A DNA stretch of 57,178 bases from Gaiellasilicea sp035553355. Its GTDB lineage: Bacteria; Actinomycetota; Thermoleophilia; Gaiellales; Gaiellaceae. Shown here piece after piece: positions 31,607 through 39,552 of the stretch (within the stretch, counting starts at the first letter, position 1; each line of letters starts with the position of its first letter). The stretch lies in NCBI GenBank assembly GCA_035553355.1, contig DATMJW010000051.1, positions 1 through 57,178 of the forward strand, written 5' to 3'. The position numbers and the translations under genes are program-made. Below the pieces are notes generated by a model. It saw only the letters and a list, made by a program, of their open reading frames with translations, was not told where the DNA came from and did not search any database.

Positions 31607-33334
31607 GTGCGCCGCACAGCCTTCGCCCTGTTCGCCCTCGCGGTCGTCGCGGCGTTCGTGGGCGGATCGGCGGCACCGACCGCGCCCGCGGCGGCAGCAG
31701 CGCCCTCGTGCTCGACGGGCGGGACGTGGCAGCACGGTGAGCTGAACGTCTTCTGGTTCGACGTCGAACAGGGCGACGCGCAACTGCTCGTCGGGCCCAC
31801 CGGCAAGACGCTCCTCGTGGACCTGGGCGAGAACGCGTGGAACGCGACGTCGAGCACGAACTCGCACAAGATCGCGAATCGGATCCGCGCGATCTGCGGC
31901 ATCGCGTCCGGCCCCGTTCACCTCGACTACGTGCTCGCGTCGCACCACCACCTCGACCACATCGGGTACGCCGCGAACCCGAACGACACGAGCTCCGTCG
32001 GCAACGGCCTCTACCGGCTGCTCTCGCCGGCCGGTGAGAACTTCACCGTCGGCACCCTGCTCGACCGCGACGGCGGCGTGTGGCGTGACGAGAACGGCGA
32101 CGGCGACTGCGATGTCGGCACGAGCACGGCGCCGTCCAACGAGATCGAGTGGCACAACGCGGGCACGACCTCCCAGACGGCGCGACGCTTCATCTGCTGG
32201 CTCTACGGGCCGGCGGGGCAGGTGGATCGGGCGAACATCGAGGGGCGCGTCCAGCGGCTGACGAACGACGCGCCGTGGCCGCTGCTCGACCTCGGCGCCG
32301 GCGTCACGGCGGCGATCGTGCAGGCGAACGCGAAGGGCGTCCTCCAGGCCGACGGCGCCACCCCGGTCAGCGGCGACCACACGACGGCCGCGACGCCCCC
32401 GTCCGAGAACGACTACTCGGTCGCGCTCAAGGTGTCCTACGGCGACTTCGAGTACGCGACGGCCGGCGACACCGACGGCGAGTACTCGACGAGCAGCTAC
32501 GGCTACACGTACAACGACGTCGAGGCGTCGCTCGTCGAGGCATTCGGGAACGTCGAGACGCTGCGCGCGAACCACCACGGCTCCGGGCACTCGTCCCACG
32601 ACCACTACGTCTCGAGCCTCGCGCCCGAGACGGCGTTCATCTCGTGCGGCGCGAACAGCTACGGGCACCCGTCGAACCGCGTCGTCGACGCGCTCCAGGC
32701 GGTGCCGAACGAGCGCGGCGGCGGCGCCGACGTGTACCTCGCGAACAACCCGTGCGACGCGGAGCAAGGCGACGGCTCGGCGACCGACTACTCCGGGACC
32801 CTGAACGCGAACGGCGACATCCATCTGAAGACGCTGTCGTCCGGCGCGACCTACGCAGTCACCTACGACGCGGGCACGCGCAGCTACGACGCCTACGCCG
32901 AGGGTGCGGTGCCGGCGCCGGATCCGTCCGCGATCGTCGTCAACGAGTACCTGATGGCGCCGAAAGCGACGACGACCGAGTGGGTCGAGCTCTACAACCC
33001 GACGACCGCCGCAGTCGACATCAGCGGCCTCTACATCGACGACGCCCCGGGCGGCGGCGCGCCGAAGCAGATCCCGGCGGGAACGTCGATCGCGGCCGGA
33101 GGCCACTACGTCCTCGACGTCGCGAGCGGCTTCCTCAACAACACGGGGTCGGAGTCGGTGCGGTTCCTCAAGCTCGAAGGCGGCGTCGAGACCGTCTACG
33201 ACGCGCACACGTACAGCCTCTCGAGCACGAAGTACGACCAGGTGTTCCACCGGATCGGGAGCGGCGGGACGTGGTGCGACGTCATCTCGACGAACGTCAC
33301 CAAGGGCGGCGCCAACGCCGCCACCTGTCCGTAG
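31586..33334 (+). CDS. Secreted metallo-beta-lactamase-fold protein with C-terminal lamin-tail domain
   Basis: A 582-residue exported protein. An Arg-flanked signal (TAFALFALAVVAAFVGG) leads to a ComEC-type MBL domain: NVFWFDVEQGDAQLLVGPTG, the metal motif SHHHLDH (about 119-125), and GDTDGEY. The C-terminal lamin-tail domain is IVVNEYLMAPKATTTEWVELYN, ending about residue 545. Such secreted MBL proteins are thought to be nucleases or phosphodiesterases acting outside the cell; the substrate is not visible here. GTG 31586 fits the -10-to-start spacing, but GTG 31607, right after a hairpin, is the alternative (seven residues shorter). Confidence 0.85.
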   Translation: MRRWSPHVRRTAFALFALAVVAAFVGGSAAPTAPAAAAAPSCSTGGTWQHGELNVFWFDVEQGDAQLLVGPTGKTLLVDLGENAWNATSSTNSHKIANRIRAICGIASGPVHLDYVLASHHHLDHIGYAANPNDTSSVGNGLYRLLSPAGENFTVGTLLDRDGGVWRDENGDGDCDVGTSTAPSNEIEWHNAGTTSQTARRFICWLYGPAGQVDRANIEGRVQRLTNDAPWPLLDLGAGVTAAIVQANAKGVLQADGATPVSGDHTTAATPPSENDYSVALKVSYGDFEYATAGDTDGEYSTSSYGYTYNDVEASLVEAFGNVETLRANHHGSGHSSHDHYVSSLAPETAFISCGANSYGHPSNRVVDALQAVPNERGGGADVYLANNPCDAEQGDGSATDYSGTLNANGDIHLKTLSSGATYAVTYDAGTRSYDAYAEGAVPAPDPSAIVVNEYLMAPKATTTEWVELYNPTTAAVDISGLYIDDAPGGGAPKQIPAGTSIAAGGHYVLDVASGFLNNTGSESVRFLKLEGGVETVYDAHTYSLSSTKYDQVFHRIGSGGTWCDVISTNVTKGGANAATCP

Positions 33335-33753
33335 CGCTCGCGCTCGTCGCGCTCGCGGGGTGCGGCGACGGTGGCTCGGCCGCGCCCCAACGCGACGTCC
33401 TGCTCGTCAGCGGGCGCGACGACCACGGGCTGCTCGCGCAGCGCACCGTCCTCCTCGCGCACGAGCCGGACGGCGGCGGCCACGCGCACGAGATCCCGGC
33501 CGGCACCCTCGTCCGCGTCCGCGCGATCCGCGGCGAATGGGCGCACGTGGAGACCCTCGAGGGGCCGCGCGCCGACGGATGGGTGAACGACTACTACCTG
33601 CGCGGCGTCCTCCACGCGTGTGCGCCGGGGCTGCCGCGGAGCGCGCAGGTCGAGCTGCTCGCGGTGCACGAGCGGCGCGTCCGCGTCCGCACCGTCCGGG
33701 GCGGCACCGAACACACGGTGCCGCGCACCGCGCTGTCGGAGCTGCCGTGCTAG
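33274..33753 (+). CDS. Putative SH3-like lipoprotein
   Basis: A 159-residue exported lipoprotein of unknown family. An Arg/His-rich n-region is followed by SVALALVALAGC, a lipobox (LAGC) with Cys near residue 30. The mature part looks like an SH3b-type fold (LLVSGRDDHGLLAQRTVLL, GEWAHVETLEGPRADGWVNDYYLRG), a shape used to bind peptidoglycan. Two GTG codons (33271, 33274) are both possible starts. The start overlaps the end of the secreted metallohydrolase by about 60 bases. Confidence 0.68.
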   Translation: MRRHLDERHQGRRQRRHLSVALALVALAGCGDGGSAAPQRDVLLVSGRDDHGLLAQRTVLLAHEPDGGGHAHEIPAGTLVRVRAIRGEWAHVETLEGPRADGWVNDYYLRGVLHACAPGLPRSAQVELLAVHERRVRVRTVRGGTEHTVPRTALSELPC

Positions 33754-33758
33754 CGGCT

Positions 33759-33764
33759 TATCCT
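33759..33764 (+). promoter_or_regulatory. -10 box of the secreted hypothetical protein
   Basis: TATCCT, 6 bases before ATG 33771, with no RBS. Confidence 0.45.
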
Positions 33765-33770
33765 GCGGGT

Positions 33771-34265
33771 ATGCGCCTCGTCGCCGCCGCCGTTGCCGTC
33801 CTCGCACTCGCTGCGGCGGCACCTGCGCAGGCAGGGCCGCCTCCGGCCGGTGTCCTCGATCCGGGACGCAGCCTCGGCGGGGTGCGGCTCGGCGCCACGA
33901 AGCCGCAGGTCGAGCGCGCCTGGGGCCGCGCGTACGGCGTCTGCCCCCGCTGCGCGCGCGAGACGTGGTACTTCAACCTCTTCGCGTTCCAGCCGCGAGG
34001 CGCCGCGGTCGAGTTCCGGGACGGCCGCGTCGCCGCCGTGTTCACCGTCTATCAGCCGCTCGGCTGGCGCGCCCGCGGCGGGCCGTCGCTCGGCGACCCG
34101 ATCGGCGACGTCACGACCGAGTACGGAGCGCTGACGCGGATCGAGTGCGGTGACTACTACGCGCTCGTGCTGCCGCGCAACCGGAGCCTGACGGTCTTCT
34201 ACGCGCTAGGAGAACGGCTCTGGGCCTTCGCGCTGCAGGCCTCGCGCGTCCCCGTCTGCCGCTGA
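33771..34265 (+). CDS. Secreted protein of unknown function
   Basis: A 164-residue exported protein. The signal peptide is MRLVAAAVAVLALAAAAPAQA. The mature part begins DPGRSLGGVRLGATKPQVERAWG, a pattern like small periplasmic proteins that start with LGxTxxxVxxxLG, then shows a CPRC pair and a long beta-rich stretch. No domain is recognised. The 3' end overlaps the convergent MFS gene by 60 bases. The start lies 6 bases after TATCCT. Confidence 0.7.
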   Translation: MRLVAAAVAVLALAAAAPAQAGPPPAGVLDPGRSLGGVRLGATKPQVERAWGRAYGVCPRCARETWYFNLFAFQPRGAAVEFRDGRVAAVFTVYQPLGWRARGGPSLGDPIGDVTTEYGALTRIECGDYYALVLPRNRSLTVFYALGERLWAFALQASRVPVCR

Positions 34266-35546
34266 CTCGGCGGCGCGGAGCCGCGCCACGAGCGGGATCG
34301 CGAGGAGGATCGGCACGGCGAGGATCGGCCAGAGCGCGGCGTACCCCCGCGTCTCGTCGAGGTACGGCGCGAGCAGGTCGATCGACGCACCGGCGAGCAG
34401 CGGCCCCAGGATCAGCCCCGCGCCCTTCGTCGTCGTCGCGAGGCCGGAGATCGCGCCGCGGTCGCCAGGCGGCATCAACGTGAACAGGAGGCCCCAGGAG
34501 AGCGTCATGACGATGCCCGCGGCGATCGAGACGAGGAAGATCACCGGCAGGAACCAGCCGCGCCACTCGTCGGCGAAGCCGCCGGCGAGAAGGCCGGCCC
34601 CGTAGACGAACGACGCGAGGAAGATCGCGCGCGCGAGCCCGACGCGGTGGCCGAGCCAGCCGGATGCGACCGCCGCGACGACGTAGCCCGCGGCGACCGC
34701 CGCGAGCACCGCGGTCGTCGTCCCGAGCGGCTGCCCCAGCCCCACCGTCAGGTAGAGGACGACGAAGGTGCGCGCTCCCGCGAAGGTCGCCTCCCACGCC
34801 GTGTTCGCGAGCAGGAACCGGCGGACGTCGCGCTCGCGGCGGAGCAGGCGCCAGCTGTGCCGGACGTAGGCGCCCACGCCCTCGAAGACGCGCCCGTGGC
34901 CGCCGTCCTCGCGGATGAAGAGGACCGGCGCCGAGCAGGCCGCGGTGACGACGACCGCGGCGACGAGGAACGGCCCCGGCTCCCAGACGTGGAAGAGCGC
35001 GCCGCCGCCGATCAGGGCAGCGCCGAGGGCAGCGCCGCGGAGCAGGTGCTGCACGCTCTGCGCGCGTGCGTACGCCGACTCCGGCAGCAGGTCCGGATAG
35101 AGCCCGCGGTAGGGCGGCTCGTACACGTAGTACGCGAAGAAGAACGCCGAGACGAGGAGCGCCGTCGTCCACAGGTTCGGCATGAACGCGACGAGCGCGA
35201 GCGAGAAGCAGATCGGACCGAGCGCGACGAGCAGGAACGGCCGGCGCCTGCCGAGCGGCGTGTGGAACCCGTCGCTCCACGGACCGATCACGAGCGGGAG
35301 CGTCAGCGCGAAGACGCCCTCGAGCGCGAGCACGAGCGCGATCAGCGTCGTCGAGTCGGTGTAGCGCCCGAGCAGGGGCGGCAGGTAGGCCGCGGTCGTC
35401 GTCAGGGAGAACGCGAGCCCGAACGCGCCGAGCCCGAGGGTCAGGACGAGGCGGCCGTGACCTCCGTCAGCCGTCGCCCGCGGCCGGCGCGGCGAACGAC
35501 TCGCAGACGAGCTGGATGAAGATGCGCTCCGCACGGGCGACCTCAT
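34206..35546 (-). CDS. MFS transporter of the GPH / sugar-cation symporter type
   Basis: An integral membrane transporter with about twelve predicted helices. The loop motif WSDGFHTPLGRRRPF between helices 2 and 3 resembles GPH/sucrose-symporter MFS proteins. The substrate is not certain; a sugar or glycoside is likely. The start is unclear: the frame is open into the TetR gene, ATG 35546 gives 446 residues with an odd Ser/Arg-rich N-terminus, and GTG 35534 is four residues shorter. No RBS-backed start exists after the TetR stop. It is co-directional with the TetR gene and probably regulated by it. Confidence 0.78.
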   Translation of the reverse strand: MRSPVRSASSSSSSASRSPRRPRATADGGHGRLVLTLGLGAFGLAFSLTTTAAYLPPLLGRYTDSTTLIALVLALEGVFALTLPLVIGPWSDGFHTPLGRRRPFLLVALGPICFSLALVAFMPNLWTTALLVSAFFFAYYVYEPPYRGLYPDLLPESAYARAQSVQHLLRGAALGAALIGGGALFHVWEPGPFLVAAVVVTAACSAPVLFIREDGGHGRVFEGVGAYVRHSWRLLRRERDVRRFLLANTAWEATFAGARTFVVLYLTVGLGQPLGTTTAVLAAVAAGYVVAAVASGWLGHRVGLARAIFLASFVYGAGLLAGGFADEWRGWFLPVIFLVSIAAGIVMTLSWGLLFTLMPPGDRGAISGLATTTKGAGLILGPLLAGASIDLLAPYLDETRGYAALWPILAVPILLAIPLVARLRAAESAADGDARGLQREGPEPFS

Positions 35547-36096
35547 CGTCGCCGTCGGGGAGGACGCCGAGCACCCAGCCGGTCAGGAGCTCCTCGAGGG
35601 CGCCGTAGAAGATCCACGACGCCATCTGCGGGTCGACGTCGGCGCGGATGTCGCCCTGCGCCTGACCCTCTTCGATCACGCTCTGGATCACCTCGAACAC
35701 CTGGCGGATCTCCGCCACCTGGCTCTGGAGCTGCGGGCTGCGGCCGACCTCGCGCACGATCACGCGGACGAGGTCCGGCTGGTTCCGCCACGTCCGCAGG
35801 AGGACCTTCGCGATCCCGACGAGCTTCGCGGTCGCCGGCTCGTCCGAGGCCGCGATGTTCCGGAACGAGACGACGAGCAGGCTCCAGTTCTCCTGGAAGA
35901 TCGTCTGGAGCACCTCTTCCTTCGAGCCGAAGTAGTGGTAGAGGAGGCCGTGTGCGATCCCCGCCTCCTCCGCGATGTCGCCGACGCGCGAGGTGTGGTA
36001 GCCGCTGCGCGCGAAGACCCTGACCGCCGCGTCGAGGATGAGCCGCCTCTTCTCCTCCTGGGCGGCGGTACGGGTGGCGGCGGGCGCGTCCGTCAA
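35467..36096 (-). CDS. TetR-family transcriptional regulator
   Basis: A 209-residue TetR repressor. The N-terminal helix-turn-helix is KRRLILDAAVRVFARSGYHTSRVGDIAEEAGIAHGLLYHYFGSKEEVL, the classic TetR signature; the C-terminal ligand domain is helical. The start is TTG 36096, 9 bases after TACAGT. The gene overlaps the following transporter gene, and is divergent from the CoA-transferase gene, so likely targets are these two neighbours. Confidence 0.87.
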   Translation of the reverse strand: MTDAPAATRTAAQEEKRRLILDAAVRVFARSGYHTSRVGDIAEEAGIAHGLLYHYFGSKEEVLQTIFQENWSLLVVSFRNIAASDEPATAKLVGIAKVLLRTWRNQPDLVRVIVREVGRSPQLQSQVAEIRQVFEVIQSVIEEGQAQGDIRADVDPQMASWIFYGALEELLTGWVLGVLPDGDDEVARAERIFIQLVCESFAAPAAGDG

Positions 36097-36115
36097 GGCG
36101 CTGGGACTGTAGTGG

Positions 36116-36121
36116 TAGCGT
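36116..36121 (+). promoter_or_regulatory. -10 box of the CoA-transferase gene
   Basis: TAGCGT, 8 bases before GTG 36130; another in-frame GTG is at 36112. The divergent TetR -10 (TACAGT) lies at 36106-36111. Confidence 0.4.
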
Positions 36122-36129
36122 CGGTCCCG

Positions 36130-37098
36130 GTGCAACCGCTCGCGGGAACGCTCGTCGTCGACCTGACGCGCTACCTGCCGGGCGCGTTCGCCTCGCGGGA
36201 GCTGCTCCGGCTCGGCGCGCGCGTCGTCCGCCTCGAGCCGCCGGAGGGCGACCCGCTGCGGCACGTCGCGCCCGGGTGGGAGGCGGCGCTGAACGGCGGC
36301 AAGGAGTCGGTGGCGTGCGACCTCAAGGCGGAGCCCGAGCTCGGACGCGCGCTGCTCGCGCGGGCCGACGTCGTCCTCGAGGGCTTCCGTCCCGGCGTCG
36401 CCGCGCGCCTCGGCGTCGGCCCGGACGATGCGCCGGCGACCGCGGTGTACTGCTCGATCAGCGGCTTCGGCGACCACCCGCGCCACACGCTCCGCGCCGG
36501 CCACGACCTCAACTACGCGGGCTGGGCGGGGATGCTCGCGGACACGGCACCGGCGCCGCTGCCGCTCCAGCCGGCCGATCTCGCCGGCGGAGCCCTCGCC
36601 GCGGCGCTCGAAGTGGTGGCGGCGCTCCTCGAGCGCGAGCGCACCGGGATCGGCGCGCGCCTGCGGATCTCGATGACGCACGGAACGCACCGTCTCGTCG
36701 CGCATCGCCTCGGCGGCGACCCGCTGCCGCGCTTCCTCACCGGTGGCCTCGCCGCGTACGGCATCTACGAGACCGCGGACGCACGCCACCTGACGGTCGC
36801 CGCGCTCGAGCCGAAGTTCTTCTCGCGGCTGTGCGAGCTGCTCGGGCGCACCGATCTCTTCGAGCACCACCTCGTCGAGCACGAGCAGCCGCGGCTCGCG
36901 GCGGAGCTGGCGGCCGAGTTCCGCGCGCGCACGCTCGCGGAGTGGCTCGAGCTCTTCGAGCACGAGGACGTCTGCGTCGGCCCGGTGGCGACACTCGCGG
37001 AGGCGGAAGCCGACCTCGGCAGCGGCGGCGTGTCGGTGCCGTCCGCTGCCATCGGCCAACATACAAATGCATGGCGGGGGGAGCTCGGTCTCGGGTGA
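36130..37098 (+). CDS. CaiB/BaiF-type class III CoA-transferase, racemase-like
   Basis: A 322-residue family III CoA-transferase. LAGTLVVDLTRYLPGAFASRELLRLGA is the N-terminal signature; VSVACD-type nucleotide region and GGKESVACDLK follow, and GHDLNYAGWAGML carries the His/Asp pair that catalyses racemization in alpha-methylacyl-CoA racemase. Its length is a little short (usual 360-400). Alpha-methylacyl-CoA racemase is the likeliest activity, fitting the degradation enzymes nearby. GTG 36130 is preferred over GTG 36112. The gene's stop overlaps the next GTG as GTGA. Confidence 0.85.
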   Translation: MQPLAGTLVVDLTRYLPGAFASRELLRLGARVVRLEPPEGDPLRHVAPGWEAALNGGKESVACDLKAEPELGRALLARADVVLEGFRPGVAARLGVGPDDAPATAVYCSISGFGDHPRHTLRAGHDLNYAGWAGMLADTAPAPLPLQPADLAGGALAAALEVVAALLERERTGIGARLRISMTHGTHRLVAHRLGGDPLPRFLTGGLAAYGIYETADARHLTVAALEPKFFSRLCELLGRTDLFEHHLVEHEQPRLAAELAAEFRARTLAEWLELFEHEDVCVGPVATLAEAEADLGSGGVSVPSAAIGQHTNAWRGELGLG

Positions 37099-38318
37099 GG
37101 GTCCTGCGGCTGCTCGCGGTCGCGCTCGGACTCGCGCCGATCCCGCTCGCGGCCGCCGTCGCATCCGACGGAGCACGTGCGCGCGGGCTGCCGCAGGCGA
37201 CGGTCGAGGCGCGCGACGGGGATCTCTGGGTCGGCGGCCGCAGGCTCACCTCCGGCCCGGCGGCCGATGCCGAGCCCGACTGGTCTCCCGACCGTCGGAA
37301 CGTCGTCTTCGTCCGGCACGGCACCGACGGGTCGAGCCTCTACGTCGTCCGGCGCGACGGCGGCGGCCTGCGGCGGCTCACGACCGGTCTCGAGGCGGTC
37401 GCGACGCCGGCCTGGTCTCCCGACGGGCAGCGGATCGCGTACGCGGCGAGCCCGCTCGCCGGCGGCAGCTTCGACGTCTTCACGATCGCGGCACGCGCGG
37501 GCCGGCCGCAGCTCGTCGTGGCGGGCCCGGCTGAGCAGGTCGTGGAGGGCTGGACGAGCGACGGTCGCGTCTCCACCGCACGCTGGAGCCGGGCGAGGCG
37601 TTCCCGGAGAAGAGCGCCGACGCGGGCACGCCGCACGCAGGGCCTCGGGAGCTGCTGCCGGACTTCGACCAGCGGCCGCCGTTCCGGCTGACGATCAGGG
37701 GCACGAAGCTCGGGTTCGCCTCCGCGACGGACAACGTCGGCGAGGGGCCCGTGTGGGTGCGCGGAGCGCGCACGGCGGCGGGCGCGCCGATGCGCGTGCG
37801 CCAGCTCGTCCGGCTCTCCGACGGGCGCGTCCGCGGCTACGAGGACGCCGGGAACCTGCGGTACACGCCCGAGTCGACGCACTCGCACTGGCACCTGCTG
37901 AACTTCCAGCGCTACGAGCTGCGGACGGCCGAGGGCGACTTCGTCGTCCGGGACCGCAAGAGCGGCTTCTGCCTCACCGACCGCTACGGACACGCTCGGC
38001 GCCGCGCGCTCGCGGTGACAGGCGGCCGCTTCTCCGGGAACTGCGCCGCCTCCCGCCCCCCGGGCCCTGTCGGTCGAGCAGGGGACGTCACCGGGCTTCA
38101 CCGACCTCTACCCGCCGCACTTCCACGGTCAGAACCTCGAGCTGCGAGGAGTTCCCGCCGGCACCTACGTGCTCGTGCACCGAGCGAACCCGTCGGAGCG
38201 GCTCCAGGAGCTCGACTACGCGAACAACGCCGCGTCGCTGCGCATCCGCCTCGCGTGGGTGCGCGGACGGCCGCGCGTCGAGACGCTGCGGACGTGCGCG
38301 GCGTCAGCCGACTGCTAG
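37095..38318 (+). pseudogene. PD40 beta-propeller plus lysyl-oxidase-like gene, broken by two frameshifts
   Basis: Three frame segments make one protein. Segment 1 (frame 0) has a signal peptide (LRLLAVALGLAPIPLAA) and PD40 repeats (EPDWSPDRRNVVFVRHG, TPAWSPDGQRIAYA). Segment 2 (frame 2, from about 37583) begins LEPGEAFPEK and holds the lysyl oxidase domain, with copper-site-like HSHWH in ESTHSHWHLLNFQRYEL. Segment 3 (frame 0, from about 38064) is ALSVEQGTSPGFTDLY and VPAGTYVLVHRANP. The first shift (near 37580) equals one missing base; the second, in a run of six C near 38060, equals one extra base. Segment 2 has no start codon of its own. Confidence 0.8.
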
Positions 38319-38984
38319 GCCGAGGGCAGCCGGGAGCGCGAGCAGCGTCTCGAGGCGGTTCGGCGCGTCGGGAAAGCGGCCGTCGCGGTCGAGCAGGAAC
38401 GCGCGCATCCCGAGCGCCTCCGCGCCCTCGACGTCGTCCTCGCGCGAGTCTCCGACCATCGCGGCGTCCTCCGGCGCGACGCCGAGAGCGTCGAGCGCCT
38501 CCAGGAAGATCGAGGGATGCGGCTTCGTGCGGCCGAACGCCCGTGAGCCGATCGCGACGTCGACGTCGAGCGCGTGGTGGCGGACGAACTCGAGCAGGTC
38601 GCGGCTGCCGTTCGAGATGAGGCCGATCTTCAGCCCGTGGCGCCGCAGCTCCTCGATCGCCGGCAACGCGTCGTCGTAGAGCGTGAAGTGGTGATGGAGC
38701 TCCCACGTGCGGACGATCTCCGCGGCGCAGGCGGTCGCCGTCTCGCCCTCGCCGCCCATGCCGCGGACGATCCGCTCCGTGAACGCCACCCAGAGCTCGT
38801 CGTCGTGCTGGAGCTCCGGGTGCCGCTGCAGCGTCTCGAGCGCGTGCAGGCGCGAGCGCTCGTAGAGCGCCGGGTCGAGCGTCAGCCCGTGGCGCTCGCC
38901 GGCGCGCCTGTACCCCTCCGGCCCGAGCTCCGGGCCCGGCAGCGCCAGCGTGAAGTCCACGTCGAAGAGCACGGCTCGGACCAC
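38304..38984 (-). CDS. HAD-superfamily hydrolase
   Basis: A 226-residue haloacid-dehalogenase-type phosphatase. Motif I is LFDVDFTLAL, motif II is IGLISNGS, motif III is FGRTKPHPSIF, motif IV is MVGDSREDDVEGAE. The cap domain is helical, like sugar-phosphate or pyrimidine-nucleotide phosphatases (DVDFT differs slightly from DVDGT). The start is GTG 38984, seven bases after TACCCT. It is convergent with the lysyl-oxidase gene (15-base overlap) and divergent from the CoA-binding protein. Confidence 0.87.
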   Translation of the reverse strand: MVRAVLFDVDFTLALPGPELGPEGYRRAGERHGLTLDPALYERSRLHALETLQRHPELQHDDELWVAFTERIVRGMGGEGETATACAAEIVRTWELHHHFTLYDDALPAIEELRRHGLKIGLISNGSRDLLEFVRHHALDVDVAIGSRAFGRTKPHPSIFLEALDALGVAPEDAAMVGDSREDDVEGAEALGMRAFLLDRDGRFPDAPNRLETLLALPAALGLAVG

Positions 38985-38991
38985 GCGGGCG

Positions 38992-39001
38992 AGGGTACCG
39001 T
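38992..39001. promoter_or_regulatory. Overlapping divergent -10 boxes, HAD and CoA-binding genes
   Basis: AGGGTACCGT reads TACCCT on the minus strand (7 bases before GTG 38984) and TACCGT on the plus strand (6 bases before GTG 39008). The boxes share a central GTAC. Confidence 0.6.
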
Positions 39002-39007
39002 CCGGGG

Positions 39008-39409
39008 GTGCGAACGCCTGCCGACATCCTCCGCGGCGCGCGCACGATCGCGGTCGTCGGCGCGTCGCCGAACCCGATGCGTCCGAGCCACGGCGTGATG
39101 CGCTACCTGCTCGCGCAGGGATACCGGGTGATCCCGGTCAGGCCGGCCGGCTGCGACGAGGTGCTCGGCGTCCGCTGCGTCACGTCGCTCGCCGAGATCG
39201 AGGAGCCGATCGACGTCGTGGACGTCTTCAGGCGGCCCGAGGCGACTGCCGCTCACGCCCGTGAAGCCGTCGAGGTCGGAGCCGGCGCCCTCTGGCTCGA
39301 GCTTGGGATCCGCTCCGACGACACGCGGCGGATCGCCGAGGACGCGGGGATCGACTACGTCGAGGACGCCTGCACCGCCGTCGTCCACAGCCTGCACGTC
39401 CGAGGCTAG
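39008..39409 (+). CDS. CoA-binding domain protein, YccU-like
   Basis: A 133-residue single-domain protein of the CoA-binding (Rossmann) family. IAVVGASPNPMRPSHGVMRYLLAQGYRVIPV is the dinucleotide-like loop, and VDVFRRPE and LWLELGIRSDDT follow. Family members are related to the N-terminal domain of succinyl-CoA ligases; their physiological role is poorly defined. The GTG start lies 6 bases after TACCGT with no RBS. Confidence 0.88.
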   Translation: MRTPADILRGARTIAVVGASPNPMRPSHGVMRYLLAQGYRVIPVRPAGCDEVLGVRCVTSLAEIEEPIDVVDVFRRPEATAAHAREAVEVGAGALWLELGIRSDDTRRIAEDAGIDYVEDACTAVVHSLHVRG

Positions 39410-39448
39410 AGGCGCGCATGGGGAGACCGGGCGGTCCCCCCATGGCTA

Positions 39449-39522
39449 TCGGGGTGCCGAGATTTGAACTCGGGACCTCTCCGACCCGAACGGAGCGCGC
39501 TACCAGGCTGCGCCACACCCCG
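39449..39522 (-). tRNA. tRNA-Pro (anticodon CGG)
   Basis: A 74-base tRNA. On the minus strand the acceptor stem CGGGGTG pairs with CACCCCG, followed by discriminator A. The anticodon stem CTCCG pairs with CGGAG around loop TTCGGGT, giving CGG, which reads CCG proline codons. The T-arm loop is TTCAAAT. CCA is not encoded. Confidence 0.96.
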
Positions 39523-39540
39523 AGGCGGCCGTAGCGTAGC

Positions 39541-39546
39541 GATAAT
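39541..39546 (+). promoter_or_regulatory. -10 box of the Nif3-like gene
   Basis: GATAAT, 6 bases before GTG 39553, close to the tRNA 5' end. Confidence 0.5.
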
Positions 39547-39552
39547 CGTTCG

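Noticed and set aside
30305..33250. Very long antisense open frame (more than 900 codons) over gcdH and the secreted metallohydrolase
   Set aside because: In GC-rich DNA the antisense of real genes stays open; it is Arg/Val/Asp low-complexity and matches no family, while the plus-strand genes carry clear domains.
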